A DNA stretch of 64,000 nucleotides from Azolla pinnata (lineage: Eukaryota; Streptophyta; Polypodiopsida; Salviniales; Salviniaceae): positions 1 to 64,000 of the forward strand of contig JBBBWG010026934.1 in the NCBI GenBank assembly GCA_037176905.1, given 5' to 3'. Position 1 is the stretch's first letter. Every line of letters starts with the position of its first letter. Positions 11,571-24,138 of the stretch are shown here, piece after piece. Made by a program: the position numbers and the translations under genes. Below the pieces are notes generated by a model. It saw only the letters and a list, made by a program, of their open reading frames with translations, had not been told where the DNA came from and searched no databases.

Positions 11571-13625
11571 ATGCCGGATATGGCGACGGCATTTGTTTCG
11601 CATTCGGGCTCACTCGGGGGGTACGGGGGAGGCAGCGGTGGCGGCGGCACCACCGACTCAACGAAGAAGAAGAGGGGGCGCCCCAGGAAGTATGCGCCTG
11701 ATGGCACCGTCGCCATCACGATCAGGCCCGCCCCAACTCCGAGCTTCAACCCCATGATGTCTTCTCCCCTGCAGAAACGCGGCCGAGGGCGCCCCCCCGG
11801 CTCTGGCAAGAAGCAACAGCTTGCGGCACTAGGTATTCCGCTACACACCCAACCAAGGTCTTCTTACTCTCAGATGAGCAATTTGGCTCCAGTACACTCC
11901 CTTGTGCTGTCGACAATTGGGTTAAACTTGTAATATCGCCACGTGTGAGGAAGATGAAGCGAGTGTAGCATGGTTATGTGCTGTTGTTGGATACGGTAGC
12001 TTGATACTGTCTCCACCACTGCCACATCAACAATCATGCAAATGAATACCAAAATGGGTTGTGTAGTGTAATGTTTGCTTTTTATTAGGTGGCTTAGCTT
12101 GGTAATGTTTCCACCACTGCCACATTGACAGTAATAGAAATGAATAAGAGAATGGGTTGTTTGGAGTAGCGTGTACTGTTATTAGATACGGTATCTTGGT
12201 AGCATCTCCACCACCACCGCATCAACAAAGGTGGAAATGAGTCGGAAAATGGGTTATGTAGAGTAGTGTGTGCTGCTATTAGATGAGGAAACCTGGTGAT
12301 GTATTCACCACCACTACTTTCAAAACGATGAGAGAAACTGATAAGTAACTGGCCAGTTTGGTCAAATTGTTTTTGTGGTAAACCATGGGAGTTTCCTGAG
12401 TAGATGAAAAAGAAGAATACAAGAAACTATTTATAAGGGATATTTACAAGAACCCCCCAGTTTATTTTTGATACATAGATTTTCTGCCATATTATCCAGG
12501 GGAAATAGTAGCAGGATCAGCTGGGGCCGGATTCACACCTCATGCCATCACAATAGCTGCTGGAGAGGTAATATTTTAATAGTGCCTCATTTAAATATCA
12601 CAATAATACTCTTGTGAGTATTTTTCTATCAGATAAATATTTCTGTCTTTTTTATAAATTGGCTCCAATTTAATATAGCTGTTTCCCAACAGGATGTTGC
12701 AGCCAGAATAATGTCTTTTTCACAACAAGGTCCTCGAGGAATCTGTATTTTATCGGCCAATGGAGCCATCTCAAATGTCACACTCCGCCAGCCTTCAACT
12801 TCGGGTGGCACTGTAACTTATGAGGTTTGACTGTTGAAAGAAACTTGAGTGGCTGAGATTGGAAAAACGCTTAGTGCAAGGCTTAACCTCTTAGACTTCT
12901 CAAACTCAAAAGTGTAACTAATGAGCAGAATCATCTAACATAAAAGTACACCCAATTAGCTGAATGTTGAATAAAAAAGAATTATGCCGTCATGTGTATT
13001 GTTTATGCTTAATGATTATTGTAAATGTTTGTGTACATGTGTTCACAGGGGCGATTCGAGATTCTCGCCCTATCGGGGTCTTTCCTTGTTACAGAATCAG
13101 GAGGGAACCGGAGCCGAACAGGTGGCCTTAGTGTCTCTTTAGCTGGGCCTGATGGAAGAGTGATCGGGGGAGGGGTGGCTGGCATGCTCATGGCAGCTAG
13201 TCCTGTGCAAGTAAGTCGATGTTATGCATTTATGAGGGACAACATAGTTGAGCATAGTATAGAGGATTGAAATAGTACACATAAGATAACATTGTATAGT
13301 GTGCATGTTTAGTGATTGAATTCTGGTAAGCTTGGCTCAGGTGATTGTGGGCAGCTTTATGTGTGGTGGGTCGAAAGCACAACAAAAGCAGCACAAAGTT
13401 GATAAATCCGGCATCCATAAGATGGATGGGGACCCGATCCCCGACCTATCGATGAACGATATGGCCGATATGAAACCTGATAGCTCACCCCTCAACCAAA
13501 GTGCAGATAGTAGTAATGCCGACTCTCCTCAAGGTCAGATGATTGCTGTGCAATCAATGGGGTGGGGGATGCCCCACGAAACTAGGCGTAATCTGGATAT
13601 CGATATATCCTCATCTGGGCAATGA
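11571..13625 (+). CDS. AHL: AT-hook motif nuclear-localized (AHL) protein, two AT-hooks plus PPC domain
   Basis: AHL proteins bind the minor groove of AT-rich DNA through AT-hooks and assemble through the PPC (DUF296) domain, acting in the nucleus on chromatin and growth genes. Five exons, 11571-11832, 12500-12567, 12693-12824, 13049-13210 and 13341-13625, join in phase to give 302 residues. The first AT-hook is KKKRGRPRKY (residues about 32-41) and the second is KRGRGRPPGSGKK. The PPC domain follows, with GFTPHAITIAAGEDV, MSFSQQGPRGICILSANGAI, YEGRFEILALSGSFL and RTGGLSVSLAGPDGRVIGGG. Two hooks of different type plus intron-containing structure fit type II of clade B. The N-terminal region is short for this type. 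The frame is open upstream of the chosen ATG within the duplicated leader, so a longer start via another exon is possible. Confidence 0.93.
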
Positions 13626-15170
13626 ATTGATTACACGACATATGATAATATACGATGACAACGATATGGTTGGCCCTTTTCTTTCATCGTCTTCCTTCCC
13701 TTCAAACTTTGTCTTTAGGACTTGTGTGGCATCTCATTGCCCTACTTTAGACATTGTCCGTCTAAAAGAAGATACACTTTGGTGTCCACACAGACATGTG
13801 CACACTCTTGTTGGAAAGGTTTTCTCCATCTTCTCTTCTTCTTCTTCTTCTTCTTCTTCTTCTTCTTCTTCTGTTTACTTTGGCTAACAGCATAGGGGCT
13901 TGATGTAGGAAGGAAAAAAGCCATTTTGTTTTAGGTCTCTCACTTGGGAAAGACAAACCTCAGAATGGAGCAACAGTACTGCTGGCTCGTCGTCGATTCA
14001 AGCAAAAAGCGCAAGGTCTTCGTCTCTTTGGTATACTCCCTAGTAGTGAGTGAGTGAATTTGACTAAGTCTTTGATTTGGGGGACAGGGAGGAAACTTCG
14101 AAGATTCGAACAGTTGTATGATATGTGATTAGAAATGCTGGGAAGAACTACATAAAACAAAACAAGCGAAAGATTACATATCTGCATATGTGGATGATTA
14201 TGATGGTATATTTTCCTGTTGCAAACCAGAACCTCAACTGGCAAAGTCTTTTCATCAGCTTCTTTGGAATTTGTTACACAATTCGATTTGCTAGATTATG
14301 TTTGGCTCCTACACCTGGTAGGAGCTTTTTTATTGGAGTGATTCATTCCATAAATATAGTGTAACTCTGTATCTTCAAGCAAATTTTCTTGTCATCGCAG
14401 GCCATTAATGATTTGTGGCAGAGATGTATGTGTCCTGATTTACTTGCCAGGATTTGTGTTACTCTTTGATGGTCTTTCGTTCTTCACTGATTTTTGCAGT
14501 AATATATATCGAAAAAACCAGAAAAACAATACAATGATGATAATGTTGTAATGCTGATGTGTTTTTCTGATCAAGCAAGCCTTCCGAGGGTTTTACTCAT
14601 GTTCTGCTTTCATATGACCCACAAAGTGGTGTATGATGATGGTTCGCAGTAGCCTAAACCCTAAACCTATATATGCATAAGTTGGCTAGAGACTTGAGCA
14701 GTAAAAGTAACTAAATGTAGTAGCTTTTTTTGTTAATTTGAGAGCAAAATTTTGTAGCTTGACTCAATTCTCACCGTACTATCAAAGATCATGTGACCAT
14801 TTGATGATTTTTTCTGCAAAATCAGGATATCTTTGATTAATTACTCTCATTGCGCCCTTGATTTCGGTGATCGGTCCAATGTCTTCAGCTAATTTTTGTT
14901 TCAAAAAGACTTTCAATACATTTCTAGTTAAAAACTCTTCGCATTTCTGATGGACCTGTTTAAAAACTCTTCGCATTTCTGACTATATATTTCAAATCAC
15001 AGCATCAAGTTTGGATTTGGTTGGAAATTTGAAAGTTTTATAACTCGAGCTTTACCTTTAAGAACGAGTAAATGAAAGCATCGAATTGGTACCGAACGGA
15101 TGCCATAAATCAAATGAGATGGCAAATGAGAAATCGGATCGGTGGGATGCATCTCTTCCGAGTCAATAAA
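13626..15170. other. AHL 3' flank and intergenic DNA
   Basis: The likely AHL 3' UTR continues to beyond the CTT microsatellite at about 13832-13871. Nothing else here is recognisable as a gene; short frames at 13960-14364 and 14782-14976 have no family features. Confidence 0.5.
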
Positions 15171-15174
15171 ACCT

Positions 15175-15640
15175 TAGGATAAAAACCTTTTCTGAATAAA
15201 CGGCCAATTTGTTTTTGGCAGAAGAAGAATCGTAACCTAATTAATCAAAATCCTATCCTCATTAATCAATTCGTTTACAAGGATGCAAACCGATAAAAAA
15301 GGCTTGGAGAACCTACCAGAATCGTATCCTAATTAATCAATTAGCTTTCAAGGATGCAAGTTGATAAAAAAAATCTTCAAGAACCTATCCTAATTAATCA
15401 ATTAGCTTACAAGTTGGCAAATTGATAAAAAAAAAGCTTGGAGAACCTACCAAAATCGTATCCTAATTAATCAATTAGCTTACAAGGATGCAAATTGATA
15501 AAAAGCTTCAAGAACCTGTCCTAATTAATCAATTAGAAGGACGCAAATCGATTAAAAAAAGCTTCAAGAACCTGTCCTAATTAATCAATTAGAAGGATGC
15601 AAATCGATTGAAAAAAGCTTTGAGAACCTACCAGCAGCAA
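15175..15640. repeat. Minisatellite upstream of mTERF, units of about 55-80 bp
   Basis: Six to seven units repeat CCTAATTAATCAATTAG, then AAGGATGCAAAT, then GATAAAAAA, then GCTTCAAGAACCT. Two unit lengths alternate: the longer carries CTACCAGAATCGTAT or a close variant, and the last two units lost the TTAC segment. The array ends about 480 bases before the mTERF start codon. Confidence 0.8.
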
Positions 15641-16122
15641 TCTGATTTCACTTAATATCGCTTCTGTCGCGGCTAGAACAACATTCCTAAACCCTAAAAC
15701 CATCCCTGAAAAACCATCTTTCCTAAACCCTAAACCCTAAACCGGGGTTGCGGAAAACCGGGCGGTAAGAATATGCTTCTTGGATCGGAAAACCGCTCTT
15801 GATTCCTTTGGGAGCGAGCAAGAACACACACCATAGCTGCTGTGCTTTGCTTTGATTTGGCTTATGTATTTTGCCTTACCAATCAGAGATTGCCCATGTT
15901 GTGCCGATCTCAGCAGAGCAGCGTGATTTCCTTCGATCTGCGCTTCAATGGAAGAAAAAAGGAGAGCTCTGTGGAATTCAGATTCGGAGGCTTTCATCCC
16001 TCCTTCAGAGGCTATGATCCCGCCTTCGTAGTATCTACATGCGCTGAGAGGCAAGCATTTGATCTTTGATTTGGGTTTCCCTTTCCAATTCCAGACGTGG
16101 GTTCTCTTCCATATCCGCATAT

Positions 16123-19100
16123 ATGACTGTCAGATTGGTTCCTACGGCATTGAGCCAGAAAACCCTAGCAGCTGCAGTGCAGATCAGGCCCTCGCCCAAA
16201 TGGATCCTCGACAACAAGGCCGCTTTTCTGCCCCATGGCGAACCCATGTCGTACATCGGCTTCAAAACCAATCCCGCTCCGCCTTTTCAGCCATGTCCCA
16301 GGAACGTGCCTTCGAAGAAGAAAGCCCTTGTGGCATATCTGGATGGCTTGAATGTGAGCGGCCTCTCGTTGATGAGATGCTTGAAGCAATCGTCCGATCT
16401 CGACGAGGAAGAAGTGCTTAACTTGCTTGCTACGTTGAGTTTGCAAGGATTTAAAGACGCCGAGATACAGTCGATGCTCGGGAAGTACCCTGCTCTCGTC
16501 AGGCTGAAAGGATCCGAGGTCGAAGAACGTGTTCAATTCTATTCAGGCCTTGGTTTCAATGGGAATGTCATAAATTCTCTCCTTGTGAAGAGGCCTTATC
16601 TGCTAGCTTGTGATGAAGCAAAGGTGTGTGGAGTGATCGAGTTCCTTGCATCCATGGGACTACGAAGGGATGAAGATCTTAGTGTTGTGATACTGAAGAG
16701 ACCTCAAATACTTGAGAAAGATGTGGAGTCATTGAAGAGCACTGTATCTTCACTAACCACAATAGCTAAGCTTAGCCAAGCTGATATTAATGGATTATTG
16801 AAGAAATCACCTGCTTTGTTCACATCCAAATGCGGACCAGCTGTAGATGAGAGCCTCGCATTTTGGTCTAGCATAGGGGTCGAAGGAAAAGCTCTATGCA
16901 GGGCTCTTATACGCCGACCGAACCTCTTAAACTATGATATGGGGAGCATGCGTAATACATACGCATATTTGCAGCGATGGGTGGATCTGAGTGATGTATC
17001 GAAGCTGGCATCCAGGTCAGTGTCATAAAACCCCGAGCATACATTACCTATGAAAACGTATTTTAAATGTATTCTACCTTGTTTTCTTATTTTGTTTTTG
17101 AACTTTTTTCTGCATAAAATATGTTAAAACATAGAATGCTTATCATATTTATGCTGATTCTAACAGGTAGCTTTATCCATTTCATTCAAGTTTCACAAAT
17201 AAATTTTCGCTTAACAAAAGAATCATGCCGAAAACCTTACTCAAAGAGAAAACATTTCATTTCAGAAAACGTCTTAGGCCAAAGAATTTTTAAACCAATA
17301 AGTACCTTCTTTGAAACATAAAATATTTGATAAATACGTTGAATGCTTAGAGTATTTAGAATACGTTAAATACATTGAAATTGCAATACTTTTGAATGTT
17401 GAAAATACGTCTTTTTTAACCACTATTTCCAGGTTTGCAGAGCTTCTGGCTTATGATCCTTGTGAGAGAATAGAGCCTTTGATCAGCTATCTTTCTAGCC
17501 TTGGCTTAAGCGAGAAGGATATTGGGAAAGTAATTCTTCGGAGGCCACAACTCATGTCATATACCACTCAGAAGTTGGATTCGACTGTTCGCTTTCTAAG
17601 AAATCTCGGTCTGAAGGAAAATGTGCTTCGGAAAATCCTCGTCATGTCTCCGCAGGTATGAAGTCCAGCTTGCATATATCTATATCTATATCTATATATT
17701 CTTAAACCAACCTAGAAAAATTTTTAACTTAAATGTTTGCATTTATTGTTTTCTGCATCCACCCAGAACGTACAGAGATCACGCGTACTCATATATATTG
17801 GAAATGTGGTTCGAACAGCTCTTGTATATGCAAAACAAATTGGCATCGGAAAAGAGATTTGAGTTAGGTCGATAAAAATGGAAAATCCGAATCCACAAAT
17901 AAAATGATAGTGTACTTCTATTTATTCTAGTCTACTATGAAAGCTTTGCTTCTGGTGCAAGGCTCAGAGATGGTTTGTCCATTGATGTCAGCGTGGAGAG
18001 CACACTGCTGCAGTTTCTTTCTGCGAATATTTATACTGCCAAGCTTCAAGGTCTTTCTGTCTGTTACCACTTGCACTAAATCACGTTTCTGTCAACACTT
18101 TCTCTAAATCACATTCCCTTTTTTTGTTTCCTCAAGTAACATTCTGTTAGTTTCTATGTTTGTGTGTGTGTGAGAGAGAGAGAGAGGTGGATGAGAGAGA
18201 AAAGCAGAGGGAAGAGGCTTAGGGCATGTGTCCTAATTGGATTGGTCTGTCTGTGTATGAATGTGGGTGAGGTCTGGGTTTGGGTTTTTGGGTTTTGGGG
18301 TTAGGATTTAGGAATTAGAGAGAGCAGCAGTCTTTGAAAGAGAAAGAAAGAGCATTTTGATTGCATAGGTGTTCTCTTTGAATGCAAATGATAAGCTAAG
18401 GCGAGGAGTGAAGTTTTTTCAGTCTATTGGCATTGACAATGAACGGGAAATGGAATTTCTATTCTCGAGGAATGCTCAGATATTTTGCTGCAGTATTGAG
18501 AGAAACTTAAAGCCCACATTTGATTTCTTCTTGAGCATTGGGCTGGAGCAGAGCATTGTCTCCAAGATGGTGGTTCTTTTCCCGCCGATGTTGGGGCAAA
18601 ATGTACAGCGATCTCTTGCACCAAAGTATCGATATCTCATCCTTGATATGAACCGTTCAGTCGAGGAATTGGTGGAATTCCCTCAGGTAAATTGGAGGAT
18701 ATTATCTATTGATTGCTTTGGATAGTAACGGATTCTCGCTATATGATTTTGGGAGGTTTCTACTCTAGATGGAAGTTTCCTGATTCAAAATTTAAAGTGT
18801 ATTTGGGATCAGTTTCAAGTGTAAAATTGATGTTAAAATGGGCTGTTTCCTTCAAAATTCTCGTGCACTATTCACCATTAAGATGCCTTTCTTGCTTTTT
18901 CTTTTTTATCTGTGCCTTCTCGCAGTACTTTGGGTACAGCTTGGAGAGAAGAATAAAGCCTAGGCACAAACAATTGTCAGAGCGAGGAGTGCATGTAAGC
19001 TTGCCATCGATGCTTGCGTGCACTGATGAATACTTCCACAAGCGTCATATATTGCCATATTCTCTAATGGAGGGATCGACAAATGCAGACAAGAGTGTAA

Positions 19101-19803
19101 AGGAACCAACGGCCCTGAAGAAGCAGGAGACAGCTATGAAGAAAGTACCATCATCATTTATGACCACTGAAGATCTTTCATATTCATTGATTTTGAAACC
19201 ACAAGAAAGACAAGCTCGCAAAAGCAATGCAATAGAAAAGGCTGGTAAGAAAGAAGATCAAGCAATTAAGCATGATGAGGTGAGTGTGAAACTGCCACCT
19301 TTGACTCTGGAGATGGAAGATATTTCATGTATGGAAGCGAAGGTACGATTGGAGGACAACAGTGTGCAAAGAAGCATAGAATTGGATATTGTTCCATTTG
19401 ATAAGATGCACGAGGAACAGGTATGTAACTCATGTCTTGGTTAAAGATTTAGGGTTATGTAGAGATATGAGGTAGATCAAGATATGGAATGTTAATGCTT
19501 AGTCATGTTAAGATTCAAATCTTAATAGAGGGAATCATGAATTTGACTGCATACTTGCCTGCTTACATTATCAGGTTTTGCAGCATAGTTTTGCCACAGT
19601 TTTTGGGTTATTATCTTTTCTTAGGACCATGGAAAGGTGTAGGTATTTTTTAGGAAAAATATGAGTATTATGTCAATTAAACCGTTAAACATGAATGCTC
19701 TGTCAATTTGCAGGCCCATTGTTATCCAGCTACATTTAGAAAATACTACAAGAAGCTTTCCCCTTGCGGAATGTGGATACATGCATATAAACTCGAACAA
19801 TAG
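16123..19803 (+). CDS. mTERF-family organelle transcription/splicing factor
   Basis: Plant mTERF proteins are superhelical repeat proteins that bind nucleic acid in plastids or mitochondria. Exons 16123-17015, 17433-17655, 18369-18686, 18926-19420 and 19714-19803 join in phase to 672 residues. The first about 50 residues are basic and lack acid residues, as an organelle presequence would. At least seven mTERF repeats follow, with hallmark phrases such as LLVKRPYLLACDEAKV, VILKRPQIL, LIRRPNLLNYD and VILRRPQLMSY, ending in FGYSLERRIKPRHKQL, a typical last repeat. After it comes a charged, non-repeat tail of over 120 residues that is longer than usual. The start is the first ATG in frame; an upstream TTG was ignored. 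The final exon is less sure: reading through the 19421 donor would stop after seven residues (19441-19443). I cannot assign the orthologue. Confidence 0.9.
17931..18050 (+). other. Possible cassette exon inside mTERF intron 2
   Basis: This 120-base segment is preceded by TTTATTCTAG and followed by GTCTTT, is divisible by three, and is open in phase 0 between two phase-0 exons. A second frame reads as a protein-like string (YESFASGARLRDGLSIDVS and onward) with no stop. Either it is a skipped exon or a fragment of another gene. No family was recognised. Confidence 0.25.
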
Positions 19804-21904
19804 AGATTTCAGCATCGATCAGGGTCAGTGCCCTCTGGAATCTTAACGTGAGGGATCCAGCAATAAATATATATATATATATGGCGGGAGTAACCAACAG
19901 AGGAAGTTTCGGAAATGAGGTACCATGAAAGCTTGTAGCACTTTGTTAATAAACCCTAAAATGAGCTATGCAATCAGTCATCTTTTGAGGAAATTAACAA
20001 TGAACTATGCAATCAATCATCTTTTGAGGAAATTAACAATGAGCTATGCAATCGATCATCTTTCGAGGAAATTAACAATGAGCTATTTCCAGGTGCATCA
20101 GGTTGAACTCCATGCTGTAATATATCGCCCATGCATGTGCAGTCTCTTGGCGACATGAATGAACATGGACAAGGAAAGAAAAACCTAAACAGATCAACAC
20201 TGATGTTTACATGTAGGTCGCCCATTTGTTGTATAAGCGATGAAGAGGAGTCTCTCTATGCTTCTATTACTGATAATTTGGCTTGCTTAATTAAGCTTCC
20301 AGGCTCACATTCAAGTCAATTTGACGATGTGTGATTGAATGCACGATAATGCCTCGACACGTAAGGTTAAGATAGTGGACTGTTGAAGCAAAGATACCCA
20401 CCTCATGTAAGATTAAAGAGTACTGAAACTAATTCTCGCTGCATATATATGTAAGTTTCAATCTATCCCAAGCTGTTTGGTCATAAAACAACTTCAAAGA
20501 TATTGTAGATCAGATCATACACAGCTCTCACAGTTTTTGAGGTGAAGGTATGAACTTGTTTTGACATGGAGCAGCCTTCATGTCTTGTGTAGTAGTGTAT
20601 TATTTTACAGTATATTATTCACTACAAAAGTCATGACAAGAAGGCGGCTTCTAATGCAAGCTGAAATTATGCAAAAAGCTTTTGCTTAATGAACAAACAT
20701 CATCTGATTCTCCATCAAGAAAAGACACCAACTTTAACCATATTTTGTTTCTATTCCTCGGGAAGCAGAAATTTCTGGTCGAATGCATGAAAAGAAATCA
20801 CTAGGAATCTGCCGAATGTAGAAAGCATTTTTGCATCACAATTCAGTTACATGGTGCCCAATACTATTGTAACATTTTGATTGATAAAACACAACTACTT
20901 TTTCTTCTTTACACAACTGTGCGGCAAGGCATTACACTGCTAACAGCACTCAATCATGATCTTCTTTACACTGCTAACAGCACTCAATCATGATCTTCAA
21001 TTCTGATAGCAAGGCAGCCGTCCACACTTTCTAGGTTAGAAAAGGGCTATCAAAATCAAATTGGTCACATATGACTGTCTATAATGATGTCTCGTCAACC
21101 AGACTTGTCAGAATTGGCTTTTCAACCAAATCATAGTAACAGTAACTTCACACCATAGCAATAACAATAGTGAGTGTATACCGCCCAACAATGAATCGGC
21201 GAGTTCACTATCTCACCACCTCTGTTTTCGTGTAGACAAATGATGCTTTGAAGCCAGACTGAAGTGAAGTGCCTGGATCATAAAGTTTAATGCTTGAATG
21301 GCATTTTTGTGAGTTTGATCACAACGGCCTGCCAACAAGCGACTTCTATGTGAAAAAGCTTCAACAACAAGTGCCCATGATTTCCTGTACAAAAAGCTTA
21401 ACAAGAACTGGTGATGGTTAAGCAAAGGTGACAGACAGGGATCGGCAGAGAAAAGAAAGGTCATTATGAAGAACAATATACACTCTTATTATATTTGTCA
21501 CATTTGAAACATGAAGCAACAGTAATGAGCATATATGATACAGAGAAGGGAGGGGGGTGTACTCAATATTTAGAAAAAAAGAAGAAAGAAGAAGAAAGAA
21601 GAAGAAGAAGAAGAAGAAAACTCACACCAAAGAGTGTGCTCTTCCTATAATACAAAATACATTAAGGATCAGATCAAATCATATCATGTGGCACACCACC
21701 CACGAAAAGGGATGGCGAGAGGGTAAACAAACATGGCCTGATCAAGGATGTAGAGACAGGTCAAGATGAAGATCCAAGAGGCCAAGAAGAGATCAGTCCA
21801 GGCAACAAACAGGTAAAGATCAGTGAGAGATTGGATCGATCCAATGGGTCAAGATGAGATCGGACCTGTCATTCCACGATCAGGATGAATGGCGGGTGAT
21901 TTCA
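19804..21904. other. mTERF 3' flank and intergenic DNA
   Basis: This stretch holds an AT microsatellite (about 19866-19881), the 39-bp repeat at 19955-20090, a 33-bp direct duplication (about 20934-20999) and an AAG-rich run (21579-21617). No other gene is seen. A short minus-strand frame at 21213-21476 has no recognisable features. Confidence 0.5.
19955..20090 (+). repeat. 39-bp tandem repeat, three to four copies, open in one frame
   Basis: Units of ATGAGCTATGCAATCAATCA, then TCTTTTGAGGAAATTAACA repeat with 39-bp spacing. Since 39 is thirteen codons, a 77-codon plus-strand frame (19925-20158) runs through with a repeated MSYAIDHLSRKLT-like peptide. Unit identity is high, so the array is young. 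I would not call it a gene without expression data. Confidence 0.7.
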
Positions 21905-24102
21905 TCAGTATGAAGGAGTGGCAGCAGCAGCAGCAGCAGCAGATGATGGAGCCTTGTCCATGTCTGTGTCCATGTCCATGATGCCCAGAGACTGGACCAG
22001 CATATAGTGCACCTCTTCCATGCTTGGCCGGCTCACTGCTTCTGCTTGGATGCAGAGCCGCGCGATCTCGCACACCGAATACAGCTCCAATGGCACCACG
22101 TTCTTCAGCGTCGCATCCACCAGTATCGCCATCTGATCCCGGCTCTGCAGGAACTGGCCCGCCTGCCACAGATGTTTCCAACCGATTACACAGTCGTATA
22201 TCCATCCGTTTCATACAAATCCATCGATTCGTAAACCACTCCGTCCCTAACCATCAATCGATACCTAGAAATAAATCACAAATGCTCTGGTATACCGTAA
22301 ATCCTACTGTCAATCTCTCATCCAACTCTTGTATACTGTAAATGATACCGTCACAGATCATCAAAGCATAGATAACACGCCATAAACTATAAAAATGAGG
22401 AATGACTCGATGATGAGCAATTCATAAGCGGTAAAAGAATACTGACAAATCGATCCCTTATAAAAGAATACAGAAGAAATGGTAAACAGATAACGCAGAC
22501 GCACTAAATTAGAGATGACAGAACAAATGACAATCAATCATAAAAGAATAACTAAGTATCTAAAAACAATAGGTTTCACAAAATATATAAATTCTTATCA
22601 GCAATAATCTAAACACTAGAAACGTGTTGTGAAAGCTTGATGAGAGACAGAGAGAGAGAGAGAGACGGAAGTCTTGCATAGTTACCCACTCAACGATCAT
22701 TCCCGACTCTTTGTTGAACCCCAATTTCCCCGACACAAGCTCCAAAAGCAATACACCGAATGCATAAACATCATCGGCTGGACCTCTACATGGGTACCCA
22801 TCTGGATGTGAAACGACAGACACTTGGTTGTTCCTTGACTTCTGGGTGTGAGAAGCTGTACGAAAACCGCCGATCTTGCAGAATAAAACATATGGAACTC
22901 AGGCCTATCAGTTAGGGTCCTTATAGTAGACAATCGCCTTGCAAGAAAATAGGAAGGGAAGATACACAAGGGCAAGCAATCAGAAGTCGACGCATAATAT
23001 ATCTATATCTATCTATCTATCTATATCATATAGAGAGAGAGAGAGATCAATACAGCTCTTCTTTTGAGCTGTATAGCTTTTGCAGCATATATACTACTGA
23101 ATTTCAACGATTACTATGCAAGAACATGCTTCATTCTGGTCCCACAGGTCACATTTGACATCCAAAAACGACAATAGTATCTATCTATATCTTAAATTCT
23201 CTTTGCTATGTATGTTAAAAATCCTTACCTTTGCACTAAAATCGTCTGTCAGGAAGACATTGTGGGATGTGAGATCTCCATGTATTACAGGAGAACCAGG
23301 TAAGCCATGCAAATACTGCATTGCAGATGCAGTCCCAATTGCAACACGCATCCTTTGTTTCCATGAAAGCGGCTCGTCATCTTGTTTTTTTAACACAAAT
23401 CGACCAAAAAAAGCTTGTTTTCCATCAGAATTGACATGTTTCCTTTGTCATTAGCATAGACAAACATACTATTGAAGTACATCACAAACTAAGAAATCCA
23501 GTCTAAGGAGTATACAAATTTCTAGAAAATGGATTAAGTGTGTGTTTTACTTTACCATTGTGGAGATTGTTGTAAAGGCTACCATTTGGAGCGTATTCAA
23601 AAACCAACATCCTGTAAGTTCCGCACATTATTTACCCGAAAAGAGGAAATATTAACCAAAGATAATACCATACCTTTGACGATTTTCCTCACATATTCCA
23701 ATTAGATTTATAAGATGACGGTGGTGTATTTGTGAATATAGATCTGCCTGGAAGAAAGGGGAGGATTGAATGAAATGTAATTATTTAAAACTAAAAAGAT
23801 GCGCGATGAGATGATCATGCAGACATAAACCTCCACAAATAAAAAAGGAGAAACTTTTAATGCTCATGGGGATACACACCAACTCCTATATGCGCCTACA
23901 CACATGGTATACATATATGAATATGTACACATACCTGTGCATGTGTCTAGTTGATGCTCATGAGAAAAGGTGCATCAATAGGTTTATGCAGCCACGCCAC
24001 TGTGTGTTTATATATATATGCACACACAGACATGTGCATGCGTGTATACACCTAAACATCTATCTATATATATACACATACATACATACATACATACATA
24101 CA

Positions 24103-24138
<36 letters not shown>

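Noticed and set aside
13742-13956. Poly-Lys and poly-Arg minus-strand frames
   Set aside because: They translate the CTT microsatellite in the AHL 3' flank.
16059-16421. Alternative mTERF start upstream of 16123
   Set aside because: The upstream in-frame start is a TTG, not an ATG, and plant nuclear genes rarely use it.
17708-18400. A separate small gene between mTERF exons 2 and 3
   Set aside because: Apart from the 120-base segment listed above there is no further exon, start or stop supporting it.
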